DNA of 64,000 bases from an uncultured Clostridia bacterium (GTDB lineage: Bacteria; Bacillota; Clostridia; TANB77; CAG-508), in the NCBI GenBank assembly GCA_948676835.1, contig CAPOZU010000012.1:3527-67526 (forward strand). Reading direction: 5' to 3'. Shown here in pieces: positions 53,501 to 61,455 of the stretch. Under the pieces are notes generated by a model that saw nothing but the letters and a program-made list of their open reading frames with translations, did no database searches and was not told where the DNA came from. The translations under genes were made by a program, and so were the position numbers. Each line of letters opens with the position of its first letter. Positions within the stretch are counted from its first letter, which is position 1.

Positions 53501-54152
53501 ATATGATTTTGTTTCTCGTAATAGTGATATAAAAGTAAAGTTAAATGAAATAAATGAAATTCCAAGAGATAAATTAGAAATTTTAATAAGAACAGGTAAA
53601 TTAGATATTAATATAGAAGAATATAGGGAATTTAGCAATAATGATAGTGATATATTTATATTATATACTAAATATAATACAACTATTATTGAAAAACGAT
53701 TTCTAAGTAATTATTTATATTCAATCAATGAAGTAAATTTAATTTTGAAAAAAGATTCAATTGGAAGAGAATTTAAACATAATTTGCTGAGTGATAGTAA
53801 TAATTTTTCAACTACTGATTTAAATCAAAAAAGTGCTTTAGAATTTGTAAAATACATAGAAAAAAATGAATTGAGCGTTAAATTAAGAGTTGATGATATA
53901 AAAAAATTTCTAGAATGTATGCCAGAAAAGAAAAGAATAAATCTTTTAAAATGCTGTTCTAGTAAAATTTCAACGGAAGATTTTTCGGATATTATTTTGA
54001 CATATTTAACTAGATATGATGCGCTAGTAAAAAATGAATCTAAAGTTTATGGATATGGTAAAAAAGTGGAAGATTTGATACAGTTATTAAAATTAGCAGG
54101 ATTTGAAATAAATTATAATATTAAAGATGGCAAGATATATGTAAATTCGTAA
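50505..54152 (+). CDS. Large YobI-like P-loop NTPase
   Basis: The protein has 1,215 residues from ATG 50505 (GGAGA upstream); ATG 50433 is a weaker option. YESLNPDNTIDRKSFDALEYTF leads to Walker A GNYSSGKSS (about residue 90). Two membrane helices follow (about 165-185 and 195-220), then FEDLDRFNKSIIFEHLRELN (Walker B-like) and IYLIRDEVFKDENRTKFFD. This matches the YobI-type P-loop NTPase family. The remaining ~800 residues are very Lys/Asn/Ile-rich and unassigned. Such single large NTPases are candidates for phage defence, but no function is established. Confidence 0.82.
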   Translation: MCIKKLKIKVEIIIKNISKFIMWVFNKIFGDFFNNLKRIYKIIIKRIKKIIDDKIEYEYESLNPDNTIDRKSFDALEYTFLNKNITNIAITGNYSSGKSSIIESFIDKNFCFKKKFFILSLATLSDDNKKYDAKEIEKSIIEQLYYSNLIKIVDIEKNFFKCLSAICSIFLFDIIYIFLLSKLNLIMQIDTYIRFWLYVIFIIIMSLFMYKVLKIIQRSNKVSITAPNIEIDIKGEEGDSNIINKELGLIQSIINTIGIKYIIFEDLDRFNKSIIFEHLRELNIILNNQKKIFNNSKIKFIYLIRDEVFKDENRTKFFDFIYPVIPYVTYNTSGEELNKVIKKYNLQEELPERDILNICSYINDFRILKNVLNEYRIYKNDLNRKNINSLVLFSILLYKNTFSEDFSKLQQGEGNLYNVLEDIKKVKEELINDNKKEIIKLEDEIEHIQRFKIENMKIKEAIWNTIGNELNSFDNVINLRNKSNVYNAREYKFKDIKYIIPLDFLINDDTIISYFNSQNKVEKNNLKKVLSKNKDTTALINEYKKNIVENQAEIKRYNSDIEKDQSYIEYYKEMNVKLKEGNNKEIFSKIEWKKKIFKEFNGNSKKEELVKYLIRNDYINNNYEIYINQFHPGSLSKNDEEYIMSFKINGVTDYKCKIDNPDKVIEKIIKQSLGNKALFNVYLLKELINKKDVVRINEICNLFYKYDKIIEFFSYIIENYLEEEQDFFFEIYVKNKSFWENFSNKSDKYIQDISKILEKLLLKLDKENICNIDNYENLCKFIKTNDLLINDYKYIEIVKSLDIKYNNLGLERFDLNMRKSCIENDCFEINYENLKYIFIVYYGLSITNFESKNFSSICNHKIEKYIKENINVYIDQVYLKLKGNYRNEEKDVIYLLNNSKINQRKKEIIIERENIKFKNIKLIQNKKIQAIAFQKNKVINSWYNIIAYFNNKKKIDNVLINFINNNIELIKKKSSFHQCNSKDIFCKEISKCYNIKNVIYDFVSRNSDIKVKLNEINEIPRDKLEILIRTGKLDINIEEYREFSNNDSDIFILYTKYNTTIIEKRFLSNYLYSINEVNLILKKDSIGREFKHNLLSDSNNFSTTDLNQKSALEFVKYIEKNELSVKLRVDDIKKFLECMPEKKRINLLKCCSSKISTEDFSDIILTYLTRYDALVKNESKVYGYGKKVEDLIQLLKLAGFEINYNIKDGKIYVNS

Positions 54153-54253
54153 AATAAAAATATTTAATACAATTGAATATATTGACATTTTCTGTATTCT
54201 TTTCCCATTTTCTACACACAATACTCTTATAAACCAAATTATAGGAGGAAAAT

Positions 54254-54625
54254 ATGAGAGAAGAAGGAATGCAAGAATTATTAGAGATTTTCAGAAATCA
54301 CATGTACGTAAAAGACATGAAAGACATAGTTGAAGACATCAACACGGTGCAAGATTTAATAGAACACAAATTCTATGACAAAGAACTAGTAATAGAACTT
54401 GAATCAAAATATTCAATAGAAATTGCGTTTTTTGTAAATCTAGAACGTGAAAATGACATTATTTTAAATGAAAATTGTGAAGATGCAGGATTGCAAGTAT
54501 TAATGAATTTAAGATATCGATTGTATAGAATTGGTGTTTATAAAATTATGAAGGAAAAGGGAAAAGAAATTACTAAAGAAATCATAAAAGGAAATTATAA
54601 AGACTTAGTAGAAATGCTAAAATAA
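54254..54625 (+). CDS. Hypothetical protein
   Basis: The protein has 123 residues, helical and soluble (MREEGMQELLEIFRNHMYVKDMKDIVEDIN...), with AGGAGG and a TTGACA box at 54182 upstream. I see no known motif. A strong terminator follows. Codon use is native. Confidence 0.65.
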   Translation: MREEGMQELLEIFRNHMYVKDMKDIVEDINTVQDLIEHKFYDKELVIELESKYSIEIAFFVNLERENDIILNENCEDAGLQVLMNLRYRLYRIGVYKIMKEKGKEITKEIIKGNYKDLVEMLK

Positions 54626-54632
54626 AATTTGA

Positions 54633-54659
54633 GTTGTCTCTTCTAGAGGCAACTTTTTT
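54633..54659 (+). terminator. Terminator
   Basis: GTTGTCTCT-TCT-AGAGGCAAC is followed by T6. Confidence 0.85.
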
Positions 54660-54711
54660 CATATTTCATAAATTCTTACATAGAATTAAATAAAAACTTT
54701 TGGAGGAATTT

Positions 54712-55308
54712 ATGATAAAAATGATTGAACTTCCATATAGCTTAGATGCTTTGGAACCTTTTTATTCAAAAGAGACTTTAGATTTACATTATAATATTTT
54801 GTATAAAGGATATGTAGATAAAACTAATAGTAGCTTTGTAAATCTTGAATCTGCAAGAGCTAGAAATGATTTTAAAAATATAAAATGTCTAGAAAAAGAA
54901 TTGTCTTTTCAAGGCTCTGGAGCGATATTACATGAAATGTTTTTCCAAAATATGAAACCTGCATCAGAAATATCAAGAATTGATTGTAGATTAGTGCAAA
55001 AGATAATAGAAGATTTTGGAAGCTTTGAAGCATTTAAAAGACAATTTTCAGAAGCAGCGGCGGTAGTTGAAGCTTCTGGATGGTGCTTATTAGTTTGGGT
55101 TCCAAACTTTAAAAAGTTGGAAATATTGCAATGTGAAAAGCATCAAAATTTAACATTATGGGGATGCAAACCACTTTTGGTACTAGATATGTGGGAACAT
55201 TCTTATTATTTGCAATATAAAACCAAAAGACCAGATTACATATCTGCTTTTTGGAATATAATTAATTGGGAAGAGGTAAATAAAAGATTTTTGGAAATTA
55301 ATTTCTAA
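54712..55308 (+). CDS. sodA: Fe/Mn superoxide dismutase family protein
   Basis: The protein has 198 residues from ATG 54712 (GGAGG upstream). All four metal ligand positions are visible: His in LDLHYNILYKGY, His in AILHEMFFQNM, and Asp and His in VLDMWEHSYYLQY. The QNM segment and the C-terminal AFWNIINWEEVNKRF are typical. It would convert superoxide to oxygen and peroxide. In spore formers SodA-like proteins are also coat-associated. The sequence is quite divergent, so activity is likely but unproven. Confidence 0.88.
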   Translation: MIKMIELPYSLDALEPFYSKETLDLHYNILYKGYVDKTNSSFVNLESARARNDFKNIKCLEKELSFQGSGAILHEMFFQNMKPASEISRIDCRLVQKIIEDFGSFEAFKRQFSEAAAVVEASGWCLLVWVPNFKKLEILQCEKHQNLTLWGCKPLLVLDMWEHSYYLQYKTKRPDYISAFWNIINWEEVNKRFLEINF

Positions 55309-55315
55309 TAAAAAA

Positions 55316-55355
55316 AATCAAGCACTGGTATTATCTACCAGTGCTTGATTTTTTT
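55316..55355. terminator. Strong bidirectional terminator
   Basis: AATCAAGCACTGGTA (55316-55330) and TACCAGTGCTTGATT (55336-55350) are followed by T7. It lies between the convergent sodA and repeat-lipoprotein genes. Confidence 0.85.
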
Positions 55356-55361
55356 ATGGAA

Positions 55362-56240
55362 CTATTTTGCGACTTTGGAACTACCGTTTCGGTCAAGCAT
55401 TGTGGCAAATCCACCACCATAACCATGTCCGACATACCAGTACATTACATTGTTTTCAGGATCAATGTATACCCAGTTTCTGGAACTGATTTCAGTTATA
55501 TCATAAATGCTGTTTTCCTTATCATAGCGTTTTGGAGAACCGTCAGCTTCGAGCATAATGTCCAGTCCGCCACCATAACCGTGTCCAACGTACCAATACA
55601 TTACTCGGGATTAGATATCAACGTAAACCCAGTTACGAGATGATATTTCGGTTACATCATAAATGCTTGTCTTTTCATCATAAAGCTTAGGTGAACCGTC
55701 AGCTTCAAGCATGATAGAAAGTCCGCCACCATAACCATGTCCGACATACCAGTACATGACTTTTGTTTCAGAGTCAACATATACCCAGTTTCTAGAATTG
55801 ATTTCAGTTACATCATACATGCTCGTTGACGCATCATACAGTTTGGGAGAACCATCCGGTTCAAGCATAATGGTAAGACCACCGCCATAACCATGTCCAA
55901 CATACCAATACATAACTTTAGTTTCAGAGTCGACATATACCCAGTTTCTATTGCTAATTTCAGTTACATCGTACATGCTGTTTTCATTATATAGCTTTGG
56001 TGTAGCATCTTTATTAAGCATTGCTGTAAGACCACCACCATAGCCATGACCAATATAACAGTACATAACATTGTTCTCGGGATCAACATATACCCAATTT
56101 CGTGAACTGAGTTCTGTTAAATCATACATTGTGTCAAACTTTTTTTCCTCTGGAATTGGAGTCCGTTCAGCTGAACAAGAACACATAAGTAGACAGATGA
56201 TTAACAGTGATGTGATTAAAACCATAATTCTTTTTTTCAT
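55362..56240 (-). pseudogene. Repeat-containing lipoprotein, interrupted by an in-frame stop
   Basis: The start is ATG 56240 (minus) after GAGGAGG. A lipoprotein signal (MKKRIMVLITSLLIICLLMC, lipid Cys near residue 20) is followed by about six ~40-residue repeats of the form 'RNWVYVDxExxVMYWYVGHGYGGGLxxML..DGxPKLYD'. These resemble the DUF6440 type of small beta domain. Between repeats the codons for PENN are replaced by ATC TAA TCC CGA (55602-55613), which stops the frame; the same frame then continues to 55362. GC content is higher than the neighbours, and it uses one CGG (Arg). Confidence 0.75.
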
Positions 56241-56325
56241 AGTAACCTCCTCAAATCTGATTTGGAGGTATGAAACCTCCAAACATTTTATGCCTACAGG
56301 TTTCAATTATAAATAAATCTGATGT

Positions 56326-56354
56326 ATTATATCACGAAAATACTTGAAAATCAA
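56326..56354 (-). promoter_or_regulatory. Promoter of the repeat-lipoprotein gene
   Basis: On the minus strand, TTGATT (56349-56354), a 17-nt spacer and TATAAT (56326-56331) preceded by TGA. It is nearly the same layout as the promoters of 10415-10798 and 62439-63719. Confidence 0.65.
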
Positions 56355-56393
56355 TTGTTTAATGAGATAGTTTATAAGATAAAAACTATGTAA

Positions 56394-56421
56394 TTGACAA
56401 GAAAATATCACATGATATAAT
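56394..56421 (+). promoter_or_regulatory. Promoter of the YHYH protein gene
   Basis: TTGACA (56394-56399), a 16-nt spacer and TATAAT (56416-56421) with TGA. Confidence 0.7.
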
Positions 56422-56461
56422 AAATTTGAAATATAGAATATAGTAATAATTGGGGGATAAA

Positions 56462-57397
56462 ATGAATAAAAATATCAAACAAAAAAGAGTAGTAGTATTT
56501 TTTATAATTCTTATGATTGGTCTAGTTTTACCTTTAAATTGTATAGCTCATTCTGGAAGAACTGATTCGCATGGAGGACATAAAGACAATAAAAATGCGA
56601 GTGGACTTGGTCCATATCATTATCATTGTGGAGGTAATCCACCACATTTACATGATGGTGGTGTATGTCCATATTCTAGTGAAGCACAAACAACAACAAC
56701 TTCATCTGAACCAGAGGAACAGTCAACAGTTACTAAAACACAAACATCAACGACAAAGAAAACTGAGCCTAAAAAAGTATTAGTAAAAAGTATAAATCCA
56801 ACTAAAGATAATGTAGAAATATTTTGCGGTACAACAGAGAAAATTGATGTTACAATTTCGCCAGAGAATGCAACAGATAAAAATATTATTTGGGAAAGCT
56901 CTGATATAAATGTTGCGTCAGTAAATTCAGAAGGAGTAATAAGTGCCAATGATATAGGAGAAGCTGATATAACACTAGAAAGTTCAAATGGTAAAAGAGC
57001 AACTGTTCACGTTAAAGTTCAACCAATAAAAGTAACAAGAATTGAAATAAGCACGCCTAATATAATTACTAAAGAAGGGGAAAAGACTAGTATTTCAGCT
57101 TCTGTTTTTCCTTTAAACGCTACTGATAAAACATTAGAATGGAGTGTTGAAAATCCATATATTGCAAGTGTTGAGGATGGAATTGTTATAGCTAAATCTG
57201 TAGGAACAACTAAAGTTTTTTGTTCTTCAAAAGATGGTGCTATTTCAGAAACAAAAATAACTGTTGAAGGAAAAAGCACTACATCATCTAATGAATCAAT
57301 GGGAATTTTTGGCGGATTACTTGGATGGGGAATCATAATTGTTTTTGTGATTTATTTTAATAAATTGAGAAAATATAATAAAGAGGATGAAGAGTAA
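56462..57397 (+). CDS. Secreted YHYH-domain protein with two BIG2-type domains
   Basis: The protein has 311 residues from ATG 56462 (GGGGG upstream). A signal peptide (about residues 1-30, cut near CIAHS) precedes the YHYH domain HSGRTDSHGGHKDNKNASGLGPYHYHCGGNPPHLHDGGVCPY (His/Cys-rich, metal binding likely). A Thr/Ser linker leads to two bacterial Ig-like (BIG2) domains (about 115-190 and 192-270). A C-terminal membrane helix (about 284-303) anchors it. It is probably a cell-surface protein; its ligand is unknown. Confidence 0.87.
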   Translation: MNKNIKQKRVVVFFIILMIGLVLPLNCIAHSGRTDSHGGHKDNKNASGLGPYHYHCGGNPPHLHDGGVCPYSSEAQTTTTSSEPEEQSTVTKTQTSTTKKTEPKKVLVKSINPTKDNVEIFCGTTEKIDVTISPENATDKNIIWESSDINVASVNSEGVISANDIGEADITLESSNGKRATVHVKVQPIKVTRIEISTPNIITKEGEKTSISASVFPLNATDKTLEWSVENPYIASVEDGIVIAKSVGTTKVFCSSKDGAISETKITVEGKSTTSSNESMGIFGGLLGWGIIIVFVIYFNKLRKYNKEDEE

Positions 57398-57451
57398 TAA
57401 TATAGAAATATTTTGAATAATCACAAAACTACTTAAATAATATACAAATTA

Positions 57452-57480
57452 TTGACATACGTATATACACGTGCTATAAT
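57452..57480 (+). promoter_or_regulatory. Promoter and probable HicB operator
   Basis: TTGACA (57452-57457) and TATAAT (57475-57480), 17 nt apart. Within the spacer is a near-palindrome ACGTATATACACGT (57460-57473), a plausible autorepression site for the toxin-antitoxin operon. Confidence 0.6.
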
Positions 57481-57503
57481 TATCCTTGAAAGGAGGATAA
57501 TAT

Positions 57504-57681
57504 ATGCGTGCTAAAGAACTAATAAAGTTACTAAAGCAAAATGGTTGGCACGAAGTTTCTCAAAAAGGTTCACACCTAAAGATGAAAAAAGGTGATCAAA
57601 CCGAAATTATACCAATACATAATCGGAGATATTCCGATTGGTACAGCTAAGGTAATTCTTAGAAGGGCTGGGCTAAAATAA
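57504..57681 (+). CDS. hicA: HicA-family mRNA interferase toxin, reading frame changes (+1) at an in-frame CGG
   Basis: Zero frame: MRAKELIKLLKQNGWHEVSQKGSHLKMKKG...IIPIHN, then CGG at 57624-57626 and stop TAA at 57648. In the +1 frame from GGA (57625-57627) it continues GDIPIGTAKVILRRAGLK to TAA 57679-57681, the conserved HicA C-terminus. The combined 58 residues are normal. The catalytic His is in KGSHLKM. AGGAGG and a strong promoter are present, so either toxin synthesis depends on frameshifting or the toxin is dead. A hairpin (AAGGGCT...AGCCCTT) overlaps its 3' end. Confidence 0.85.
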
Positions 57682-57742
57682 AGCCCTTCCAATACATAAA
57701 TAATACACGCACTCCTTTCATATATTATATTGAGGTGAAAAC

Positions 57743-58147
57743 ATGAATGAATTAAAAATTTGTATTTATCCAGCGATTTTTAGCTATGACAAAAAAGATA
57801 ATTGTTATTTAGTAGATTTTATTGATTTAAAAGGTTGTTCTACTTTTGGTAAAGATATCGTAGAAGCTTTTAATATGGCTCAAGATGCAATGGGATTGTA
57901 TTTAGATGAACTTATAGAATACCCGAATGTAACAACAGATTTTTCAAAAATAGAATTGAAAAAAAATGAATTTATAAACTATGTTAGTATAGATATGAAT
58001 GAATATAGAAGAAAACACAATAATAAAGCAATAAAAAAAACATTAACAATTCCTTGCTGGTTAAATAATTTATGTGAAAGAAATCATATTAATTTTTCAC
58101 AAGTCTTACAAGAAGCATTGAAGGAAAAATTAGGAATTATTGACTAA
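57743..58147 (+). CDS. hicB: HicB-family antitoxin
   Basis: The protein has 134 residues. The N-terminal partial RNase-H-like fold (FSYDKKDNCYLVDFIDLKGCSTFGKDIVEAFNMAQDAMGLYLDEL) binds HicA. The C-terminal part (KKTLTIPCWLNNLCERNHINFSQVLQEALKEKLG) is a ribbon-helix-helix type DNA-binding domain that should repress the operon. It lies 61 nt after the full-length hicA end. It appears intact. Confidence 0.9.
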   Translation: MNELKICIYPAIFSYDKKDNCYLVDFIDLKGCSTFGKDIVEAFNMAQDAMGLYLDELIEYPNVTTDFSKIELKKNEFINYVSIDMNEYRRKHNNKAIKKTLTIPCWLNNLCERNHINFSQVLQEALKEKLGIID

Positions 58148-58213
58148 TTACAATAAAACGCATATAATATAAACATAGAAACGCATATATTATTCTTGAA
58201 GAGAAGAACAAAA

Positions 58214-58246
58214 AATAACCTATACATTTAACATAGGTTATTTTTT
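58214..58246. terminator. Bidirectional terminator
   Basis: AATAACCTAT (58214-58223) and ATAGGTTATT (58233-58242) with T6. It lies between the convergent hicB and GH30 genes. Confidence 0.8.
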
Positions 58247-58262
58247 GTATTTATTCTAATTT

Positions 58263-59588
58263 CTATTTCACCACATAACTCACAATCGCATGACTATCCA
58301 AATTATCATGAAAAGTCACATCATTCAAGCAAATAGTATATTCTTTATTAAAATTGTTTCTATTCATTAAAACAATAGCAATACTATTATCAGGATTTTT
58401 AAAAGCGGTTACTTCAATGTCAGAAGTATATTTGCTAAAAGCAATTCTTTTTGCTCCAGGCATAATAAACTTGCTAAAGTGGCCTATATAATAATAAGTC
58501 AAATTTTTAATATAATCTGAATTGTCTTTATTTATCATAATAGGTGAGTTGCAATAATTAAATTTATGATTAGGACCACCTTTGTTGTCAAGTACTAAAT
58601 TCCAATCAATATATCCATTTGAACCAGCATTTAAATCTCCTAAAATATCATGACCATAAATTTCTCCATTTTGAATTTCTTCGTTTGGATTGAATTTTGA
58701 ATATCCTGTGCATCCTTCAGTATGTAATAAAATCTTTCCTGGGAAAGTATCGTGGGTTAAAGCAATATTTTCAAAATGATCACCTGAATAATAGTGATAA
58801 GCAATTCCTGCTACAGCTTCTAATGCTTTATTTGTATTTAATTCTTGTTTGCTTCTAGTAAATAATTTTTCTTTGTTGTGATCCCAAATTAATATTTTTG
58901 TTTGAAGGTTATTTGAACGTAAAGTAGGATAAAGATAGTTTACTGCAAAATCTATTTCTTCTTCAGGATTGTATAAACAAGATTCCCATAATTGAACTGC
59001 ATTTGGTTCATTTTGCACAGTTACATATTTTATATCAATTCCTTCTTGCTTATATTCTTTAATATATTTTGCAAAATAGTTTGCCCATGTTTGTTTGTAT
59101 TTTTGAATAAGTTTTCCGCCTAAAGTAAGCATTTTATTCGTTTTCATAAACTTTGGTGGACTCCAAGGTGATGATAAGAATTGCAAATTTGGATTAATTT
59201 TTAAAGTAGCTTTTACGACTGGTAGAATAAATTCATTATCTTTTTCTATACTAAAATCAGATAAATCTTCTTTATAAGAGTAAGAATATGATTTTGGAGA
59301 AAAATCTGAACTTCCAATTGGTAATCTCCCAAAATAGTAGTTAAGTCCGTCTTTTGAAAAATAATCATTTAATGCTTGATTTTGTTTTTCAGCAGATAAT
59401 TGTTTTAATGCATATCCAGTAGATTCAGTAAAAGCACCGCCAAAGCCTAAAAATGTTTGATATGTAATTTCTGGATAGATATTTATAACTTGATTTTCAA
59501 TTTTTTCTTGATATTTTTTTGGATTAACTTTTGATTTATAAAAGAAGAATTTTCTTTTATAATTTGTTTCAAATTTTGTAATTTCCAT
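58263..59588 (-). CDS. GH30-family glycoside hydrolase
   Basis: The protein has 441 residues without a signal peptide. GH30 (glucosylceramidase-type) motifs are FLGFGGAFTESTGYALKQLS (about residues 44-63), FLSSPWSPPKFMKTN, the acid/base Glu in TVQNEPNAVQLWES and the probable nucleophile Glu in ILLHTEGCTGYS. It would hydrolyse beta-linked glucose, xylose or related glycosides inside the cell or at its surface. Substrate is unknown. It is a single gene on the minus strand. Confidence 0.9.
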   Translation of the reverse strand: MEITKFETNYKRKFFFYKSKVNPKKYQEKIENQVINIYPEITYQTFLGFGGAFTESTGYALKQLSAEKQNQALNDYFSKDGLNYYFGRLPIGSSDFSPKSYSYSYKEDLSDFSIEKDNEFILPVVKATLKINPNLQFLSSPWSPPKFMKTNKMLTLGGKLIQKYKQTWANYFAKYIKEYKQEGIDIKYVTVQNEPNAVQLWESCLYNPEEEIDFAVNYLYPTLRSNNLQTKILIWDHNKEKLFTRSKQELNTNKALEAVAGIAYHYYSGDHFENIALTHDTFPGKILLHTEGCTGYSKFNPNEEIQNGEIYGHDILGDLNAGSNGYIDWNLVLDNKGGPNHKFNYCNSPIMINKDNSDYIKNLTYYYIGHFSKFIMPGAKRIAFSKYTSDIEVTAFKNPDNSIAIVLMNRNNFNKEYTICLNDVTFHDNLDSHAIVSYVVK

Positions 59589-59792
59589 ATAAATTTTTAG
59601 AATATAACTAGGTATATCCTAAGCTCCTTACATTATTTAGATTTTTATAAAGGATTTATCTATAAACCTACTAATATTATATTATAAATAACAAATAATA
59701 TATATTAAAAAATTCTTAAAATTAAAAACTAATAGCTTGATTTAAACGATACTTAAAGATATAATTCAAATATAAAAGATATGGAGGAGCAT

Positions 59793-59936
59793 ATGGCTGA
59801 AAATGAAAGAAAAATAAAGCTTGATGAAGTTGCAATTCTTGCAGAAACTTTATCAGCCAAAGAAATAAGTGATGCTGAGGGTGTTTTTATAAAAGCATCT
59901 AAAGAAAAAGATAAATCTCGTGAAGAAGAAAAATAA
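59793..59936 (+). CDS. Small hypothetical protein
   Basis: The protein has 47 residues (MAENERKIKLDEVAILAETL...), charged, with ATG 59793 behind GGAGG. It lies 14 nt before 59951-60418, so it is likely co-transcribed with it. I do not recognise it. Confidence 0.6.
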   Translation: MAENERKIKLDEVAILAETLSAKEISDAEGVFIKASKEKDKSREEEK

Positions 59937-59950
59937 ACAAAGGAGAAATT

Positions 59951-60418
59951 ATGATAAGTACAAAATATAGTGAAGCAATAGTAGATGTTTTAGATATTTT
60001 GGCTCATATGGAGGAAGAAGATCAGGAAAAAGTGCCACAAAAATTTGTAGATATTTTAAAAGAAAATGCTTCTAAAAATTATGTGTCTAATTTAGATTAT
60101 TCAAAAAGATTAGTTGAAATGGATTTAAGTCAAGAAGCCAGAAGTATTTTGGGAGTGATGTATAGACATTATTGGTGTTCTGAGGATAAGAAAGCTGATT
60201 TTGAAAAAAGAGTTACTCAAAATGAAATTGAGTTTCAAAAAATGATAAGAGAAAAATATAATCCTGACGAAATATTTAAAAATACAGGAAATATTGTTGC
60301 TGAAGAAAAAATAATAAATGATTTAAATGAAGAATCTGATTTAATTGAAGTAAAAAAGGAATCTATTTTTAAAAGAATTATTGAATTTATAATTTTTACG
60401 TTTAAAGATAGATTCTGA
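59951..60418 (+). CDS. Hypothetical protein
   Basis: The protein has 155 residues (MISTKYSEAIVDVLDILAHMEEEDQEKVPQKFVDILKENA...), soluble and helical, with a hydrophobic C-terminus. The 'ALSxEA(R)xILxVLYRxYW' type motif (QEARSILGVMYRHYWCSE) recurs in uncharacterised Clostridia proteins, as I remember it. It lies between a small ORF and the DUF3298-like gene. Function is unknown. Confidence 0.65.
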   Translation: MISTKYSEAIVDVLDILAHMEEEDQEKVPQKFVDILKENASKNYVSNLDYSKRLVEMDLSQEARSILGVMYRHYWCSEDKKADFEKRVTQNEIEFQKMIREKYNPDEIFKNTGNIVAEEKIINDLNEESDLIEVKKESIFKRIIEFIIFTFKDRF

Positions 60419-60437
60419 AATTTAAGAAAGGAATAAT

Positions 60438-61265
60438 ATGAAGAAGTTTTTAAAAATAATAGGAATTATTTTAGGATTAATAGTAATAGTGTATTTGTCA
60501 GTTGTAATTGGTAAAAATGTTGTTGCGAGCAAATTCAAACCGAATGTAACTAATACAGCTGCAGACAAAACTATTACAACTCCTGCAGTAAATGAGGTAG
60601 ATAATTCAATTACTGATAAAGAAGATAATATTGCAAAAAAAGTTGATGATTCAAAAGATTTTGTGTATGAAAAAGAAGTAAAAGAAATTAATGAAACTTA
60701 TGATAAAGAAAATAATTATACATTTGCAGATGAAATAAGATTACCATATATAAATATTGATTCAGATGAAGTTGAAAGAATAAATTCTAAATTACAAGAA
60801 AAATTTAACTCAGCAAAAAACTCTATGCAAAAAGAAGAATATGGATTTAATTTTAATAGAATGGATTATGAAGAACACATTGTAGCAGATAAGTATATTG
60901 GTTTAAGTATTACTGAGATGCTAGTTCACGTTCCAGGAGGGGATTTTGTTGAAGATTTTACTCTTTACAATTTTGATCTTCAAGATGGTGGTAAGAAATT
61001 GACTAAAAGAGAAGTTATTGAGAAATTTAATTTAACTCCAAATGAATTAGAAGATAAAGTAAAAGATGCTTTAAAGAAAAACTATGATGAATATGATACT
61101 GCAAATGAAGAATTTGGCTCTTTTGATGAATATATGAGTAATTCAAAATATCATTTTGAAAATTTACAAGTTTTAATTACTGGTGAAAAAACATTGGATA
61201 TATATTTGGAATATCCAGTAGGACCAGAAGGGGTTAGAATGGGTATTTTATCTGTTGATGTATAA
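60438..61265 (+). CDS. Membrane-anchored DUF3298/DUF4163-like protein
   Basis: The protein has 275 residues with an N-terminal membrane helix (about 5-24). The exported domain has LPYINIDSDEVERINSKLQEKF, then 'LYNFDLQDGGKKLTKREVIEKFNLTPNELEDKV', which matches the PdaC/RsiV-type DUF4163-DUF3298 arrangement. Related domains occur in anti-sigma factor and deacetylase proteins, but no catalytic part is present here. The start follows AAGGA. Confidence 0.75.
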   Translation: MKKFLKIIGIILGLIVIVYLSVVIGKNVVASKFKPNVTNTAADKTITTPAVNEVDNSITDKEDNIAKKVDDSKDFVYEKEVKEINETYDKENNYTFADEIRLPYINIDSDEVERINSKLQEKFNSAKNSMQKEEYGFNFNRMDYEEHIVADKYIGLSITEMLVHVPGGDFVEDFTLYNFDLQDGGKKLTKREVIEKFNLTPNELEDKVKDALKKNYDEYDTANEEFGSFDEYMSNSKYHFENLQVLITGEKTLDIYLEYPVGPEGVRMGILSVDV

Positions 61266-61329
61266 ATTTAACAAAAATTCCTTATAATGCTTGACTTTTA
61301 ATTGCATTTGTATTAAAATAATAAAGCAT

Positions 61330-61440
61330 TATGTGTAATAGGATAAGAGAGTTTGTATAATAACTTCTCCCCGGTGGTTATATACTAAATAATTTTATTC
61401 AAGTTGCATAAGAGATAAAAATATTTTAAAAATTGAAATG
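61330..61440 (+). promoter_or_regulatory. Probable ribosomal protein L13 leader
   Basis: The region upstream of rplM contains GAGAGTTTGTATAATAACTT and CTCCCCGGTGG, a GC-rich motif in a conserved position ahead of rplM-rpsI. Firmicutes often have an L13 leader here. I could not fold it in full. Confidence 0.4.
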
Positions 61441-61455
61441 GAGGGTATTAATACC

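Noticed and set aside
55341..55643. Plus-strand 100-residue ORF over the repeat lipoprotein
   Set aside because: It is the mirror of the minus-strand repeats, has no ribosome site, and its internal repetition follows the antisense gene.
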